Shown piece after piece: positions 6,665 through 8,506 of a stretch of DNA of 8,506 bases. Made by a program: the position numbers and the translations under genes. A model generated the notes under the pieces. That model was not told the DNA's origin and made no database searches. It worked only from the letters and a program-made list of their open reading frames with translations. The stretch spans positions 1 through 8,506 of the forward strand of contig JAAZCO010000263.1 of assembly GCA_012513235.1 (NCBI GenBank). Direction: 5' to 3'. Each line of letters opens with the position of its first letter. Position 1 is the stretch's first letter. Origin of the DNA: Gammaproteobacteria bacterium. Lineage in GTDB: Bacteria; Pseudomonadota; Gammaproteobacteria; Pseudomonadales; Pseudomonadaceae.

Positions 6665-6680
6665 TGTGAACTGCGTCACA
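6665..6680. promoter_or_regulatory. CRP/Vfr-type binding site upstream of tpsB
   Basis: TGTGA-ACTGCG-TCACA has both five-base half-sites of the CRP consensus perfect with the exact six-base spacer, flanked by T-rich and ATAAA sequence. In Pseudomonas the cAMP-binding homologue Vfr recognises nearly the same site. Its centre is about 91 bases before the TpsB ATG, a plausible activator position, although the start of transcription is not certain. Confidence 0.78.
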
Positions 6681-6763
6681 TAAACGGGTTTGCACCTTAG
6701 AGTCTGTTGTACTTCAATCAAGCTGTATGGGGCAGATGCTCTTGATTGCTAGGTAGGGACGCT

Positions 6764-8455
6764 ATGTTGTTGAGAGCATATAGGTGGGTGTGGTTAAGCT
6801 TTTTGTGTGTGTCGAGCGCGGTCGCGCAAATACAACTACCTTTAGATCGTGAGTTAGCGCAAGAACGCCAAGAGCGTTTACTGCAAGAGCAGCAGCGTCG
6901 TTTAGATGAGCTGCAAGCGCTACCTGAACCAGCACTGAGCGTACCCAGTTTGCCTGCTGATGACAGTCGCGCCTGTCTTGATGTGCAGAACGTTGAGTTG
7001 AACGGTGCGCATTTTTTATCGGTACGTCAGCGTGCCGAGTTAACTCAGCCTTTTACCGGGCAATGCTTGAGCGCCAGTGATCTTAATCGGCTACTAAGTG
7101 AGATTACCAAGGCTTACTTAGCACGAGGCTATGTCACTACACGGGCTTATTTGCCGCCACAAAATCTAGAACACGGTGTGCTGCAGATTCAAGTGATTGA
7201 AGGACGCTTAGAAGGCATCGAAGGTGCTGGGATCAGCAGTGCGCGCGAAATCTCTATGAGCTCACCCGCCCGTGTCGGCGAGCGCTTAAATCTACGCGAA
7301 TTAGAACAGTTGATTGATCAGCTATCACGTTTACCCTCTCGTCCTGTGAGTTTGCAATTGACACCTGGGAGTGAAGTGGGTGGCAGTCGCGTGATGCTAC
7401 AAGGGCAAAAGCTAAAACCCTGGCGCGTTGCACTCAGTCGTCATAACGATGGGCAGCGCAGTACGGGTGAGCAGCAATGGGGCTTAAGTCTAGCTTGGGA
7501 CAGCCCCTTAGGTTTGGCAGATCAGCTGATCCTGCGCGGCAGTGGTGATGCGGTGAGTGATCGTTATAAACATTCGGCCACGCACGGCTTAAGTTACAGC
7601 GTACCGCTAGGCTGGTGGACGCTCAGTTACTTCTACAATCACAGTTATTACCGCACTAAAACTCACGGAAGTGGTTTTTCATTTGTGCTCGATGGCGTCA
7701 GTACCACGCAAGCACTTATGGCTGAGCGCGTGCTGCACCGCAATGCTGTGAGTAAAACGGCATTCAGTATCGGTCTGAGTCATTTGCGCAGTCGTAATTA
7801 TTTAGACAATTATCGTTTAGATATCTCCAGTCATCGTCTGACTGAACAGCAGTTGAGCTTGAATCATGGGCGACGTATCGGTTCGGCCTTTGTGAATTTT
7901 GACTTGGGTTATCAGCGCGGTAGCGGTGCGCTCGATGCACAAAGCGCTGCTCGACCGCGTCAAGGTGAGCCGGTGGCACGGCATAAAAAATACACTGTCA
8001 GCGCCAGTTATTTACATCCTTTTCAGTTGTTCGGGGAGCGCTTGAGTTTTGATAGCGTTTTCAGTGCGCAGCGCAGTGAAGATGTGCTGTTCAGTGCTCA
8101 GCGCTTGAGCCTCGGTGGGCTCTATTCAGTACGTGGATTTAAAGAGCAATCAGTCAGTGGTGACAGCGGTTATTACCTGCGTAATCAGTTACGTTGGACG
8201 CGTCCCGTAACTATGGAGTGGCTGCGACCTTTAGTACATGAATATAGCCTAGCCGCCGCCTACGATATGGGAGCGATTCGAGGCGATCGTTACAACTATG
8301 AAAGCAGTGGGCGTTTAGCCAGCCATGCTTTTGAACTCAGTGCGCGCGGTCAACACATGGCCTTATCTATGACAGCAGCTCATAGCCTGTCGCGTCCCAA
8401 GGCTATTGAGCGTAAAGAACGTCCGGTTTATTTTCGATTTGATGTGTTTTTCTGA
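6764..8455 (+). CDS. Two-partner secretion outer-membrane transporter (TpsB; ShlB/FhaC/CdiB type)
   Basis: A 563-residue Omp85-superfamily pore that exports one large TpsA partner across the outer membrane. The ATG at 6764 is preferred over a TTG at 6746 because AGGG lies five bases ahead and the result is a clean signal peptide (cleavage SAVA-Q, after residue 21). A charged, glutamine-rich helix (about 26-51) resembles the H1 plug helix. The first POTRA contains paired cysteines C71 and C101; a second POTRA follows (about 150-210, after QVIEGRLEGI). The beta-barrel includes SVRGF (455-459), the hallmark lid-loop motif, and GDSGYYLRNQLRW (466-478), and ends in a terminal phenylalanine strand (FRFDVFF) as expected for BAM insertion. 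Length is normal for the family. The next gene starts 13 bases later, giving the tpsB-tpsA order also seen in cdiBA loci. A CRP/Vfr-type site upstream suggests cAMP control. Confidence 0.95.
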   Translation: MLLRAYRWVWLSFLCVSSAVAQIQLPLDRELAQERQERLLQEQQRRLDELQALPEPALSVPSLPADDSRACLDVQNVELNGAHFLSVRQRAELTQPFTGQCLSASDLNRLLSEITKAYLARGYVTTRAYLPPQNLEHGVLQIQVIEGRLEGIEGAGISSAREISMSSPARVGERLNLRELEQLIDQLSRLPSRPVSLQLTPGSEVGGSRVMLQGQKLKPWRVALSRHNDGQRSTGEQQWGLSLAWDSPLGLADQLILRGSGDAVSDRYKHSATHGLSYSVPLGWWTLSYFYNHSYYRTKTHGSGFSFVLDGVSTTQALMAERVLHRNAVSKTAFSIGLSHLRSRNYLDNYRLDISSHRLTEQQLSLNHGRRIGSAFVNFDLGYQRGSGALDAQSAARPRQGEPVARHKKYTVSASYLHPFQLFGERLSFDSVFSAQRSEDVLFSAQRLSLGGLYSVRGFKEQSVSGDSGYYLRNQLRWTRPVTMEWLRPLVHEYSLAAAYDMGAIRGDRYNYESSGRLASHAFELSARGQHMALSMTAAHSLSRPKAIERKERPVYFRFDVFF

Positions 8456-8468
8456 AAAGGATTTCAGT

Positions 8469-8506
8469 ATGCATATGCACAGCCGTTTATCTAAAGCCAT
8501 CGCCCG
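8469..8506 (+). CDS. Start of the downstream gene, probably TpsA exoprotein (partial)
   Basis: Only 12 codons are visible, MHMHSRLSKAIA, beginning 13 bases after the tpsB stop. AAGG at 8457-8460 sits eight bases before the ATG, a strong ribosome site. An alternative ATG is the third codon. The charged N-terminus would fit the extended signal peptide of TpsA haemagglutinin-like proteins. Identity as TpsA (adhesin, haemolysin or CdiA toxin) is inferred from position alone. Confidence 0.6.
   Translation, partial: MHMHSRLSKAIA

Larger units (their letters stand above)
6511..6763. other. Intergenic region ahead of the secretion locus
   Basis: A regulatory-looking gap between the methyltransferase stop and the TpsB start. 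In order it holds a 19-base-pair hairpin (6540-6586), a palindrome CTCAATGTTGAG (6585-6596), a small bulged hairpin (6621-6644), a T-rich tract (6648-6665), a perfect CRP/Vfr-type site (6665-6680), and a weak promoter candidate, TTGCAC at 6690-6695 with TTCAAT at 6713-6718 (17-base spacer). Confidence 0.6.

Noticed and set aside
6746..6763. Upstream TTG start for TpsB
   Set aside because: It would put charged residues (GRD) ahead of an already complete signal peptide and bury the AGGG ribosome site in coding sequence.

Overview
The window looks like chromosomal DNA from a gammaproteobacterium of the Pseudomonadaceae. The supporting signs are protein sequences close to those I recall from Pseudomonas (DUF3087 protein, DinB, NPPW methyltransferase), a metabolic gene complement without plasmid or phage hallmarks, and strong sigma70 signals. 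Base composition looks moderate rather than GC-rich, so a lower-GC branch of the family is plausible. The genus is an inference.

Left part (1-2360): three minus-strand genes, read right to left. They are dinB (SOS translesion DNA polymerase IV), then 34 bases later a YqaA/DedA-like membrane protein, then separately the 5' part of a DUF3087 membrane protein that runs off the left edge. To the right of dinB, on the plus strand, lies a complete initiator tRNA gene (tRNA-fMet) with a near-consensus promoter and a strong intrinsic terminator. A near-consensus LexA box sits between dinB and the tRNA. The probable dinB -35 overlaps the tRNA -35 on the opposite strand.

Middle (2361-5334): a gene-free convergent gap holds four helically phased GTG(A/C)C direct repeats. 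It is followed by a long minus-strand gene for an outer-membrane-type lipoprotein of the penicillin acylase (Ntn hydrolase) family, whose nucleophile region departs from the family pattern. A divergent gap leads to the next gene.

Right part (5335-8506): a plus-strand SAM-dependent methyltransferase with an NPPW motif; a gap with a 19-base-pair hairpin and a perfect TGTGA-N6-TCACA site typical of CRP/Vfr; a complete two-partner-secretion transporter gene (TpsB/ShlB/CdiB type); and the first 12 codons of the next gene, very probably the secreted TpsA partner. The best leads are the Vfr/CRP-type site ahead of the secretion locus, whose cargo lies just outside the window, the LexA-controlled dinB control region abutting the initiator tRNA promoter, and the unusual acylase.
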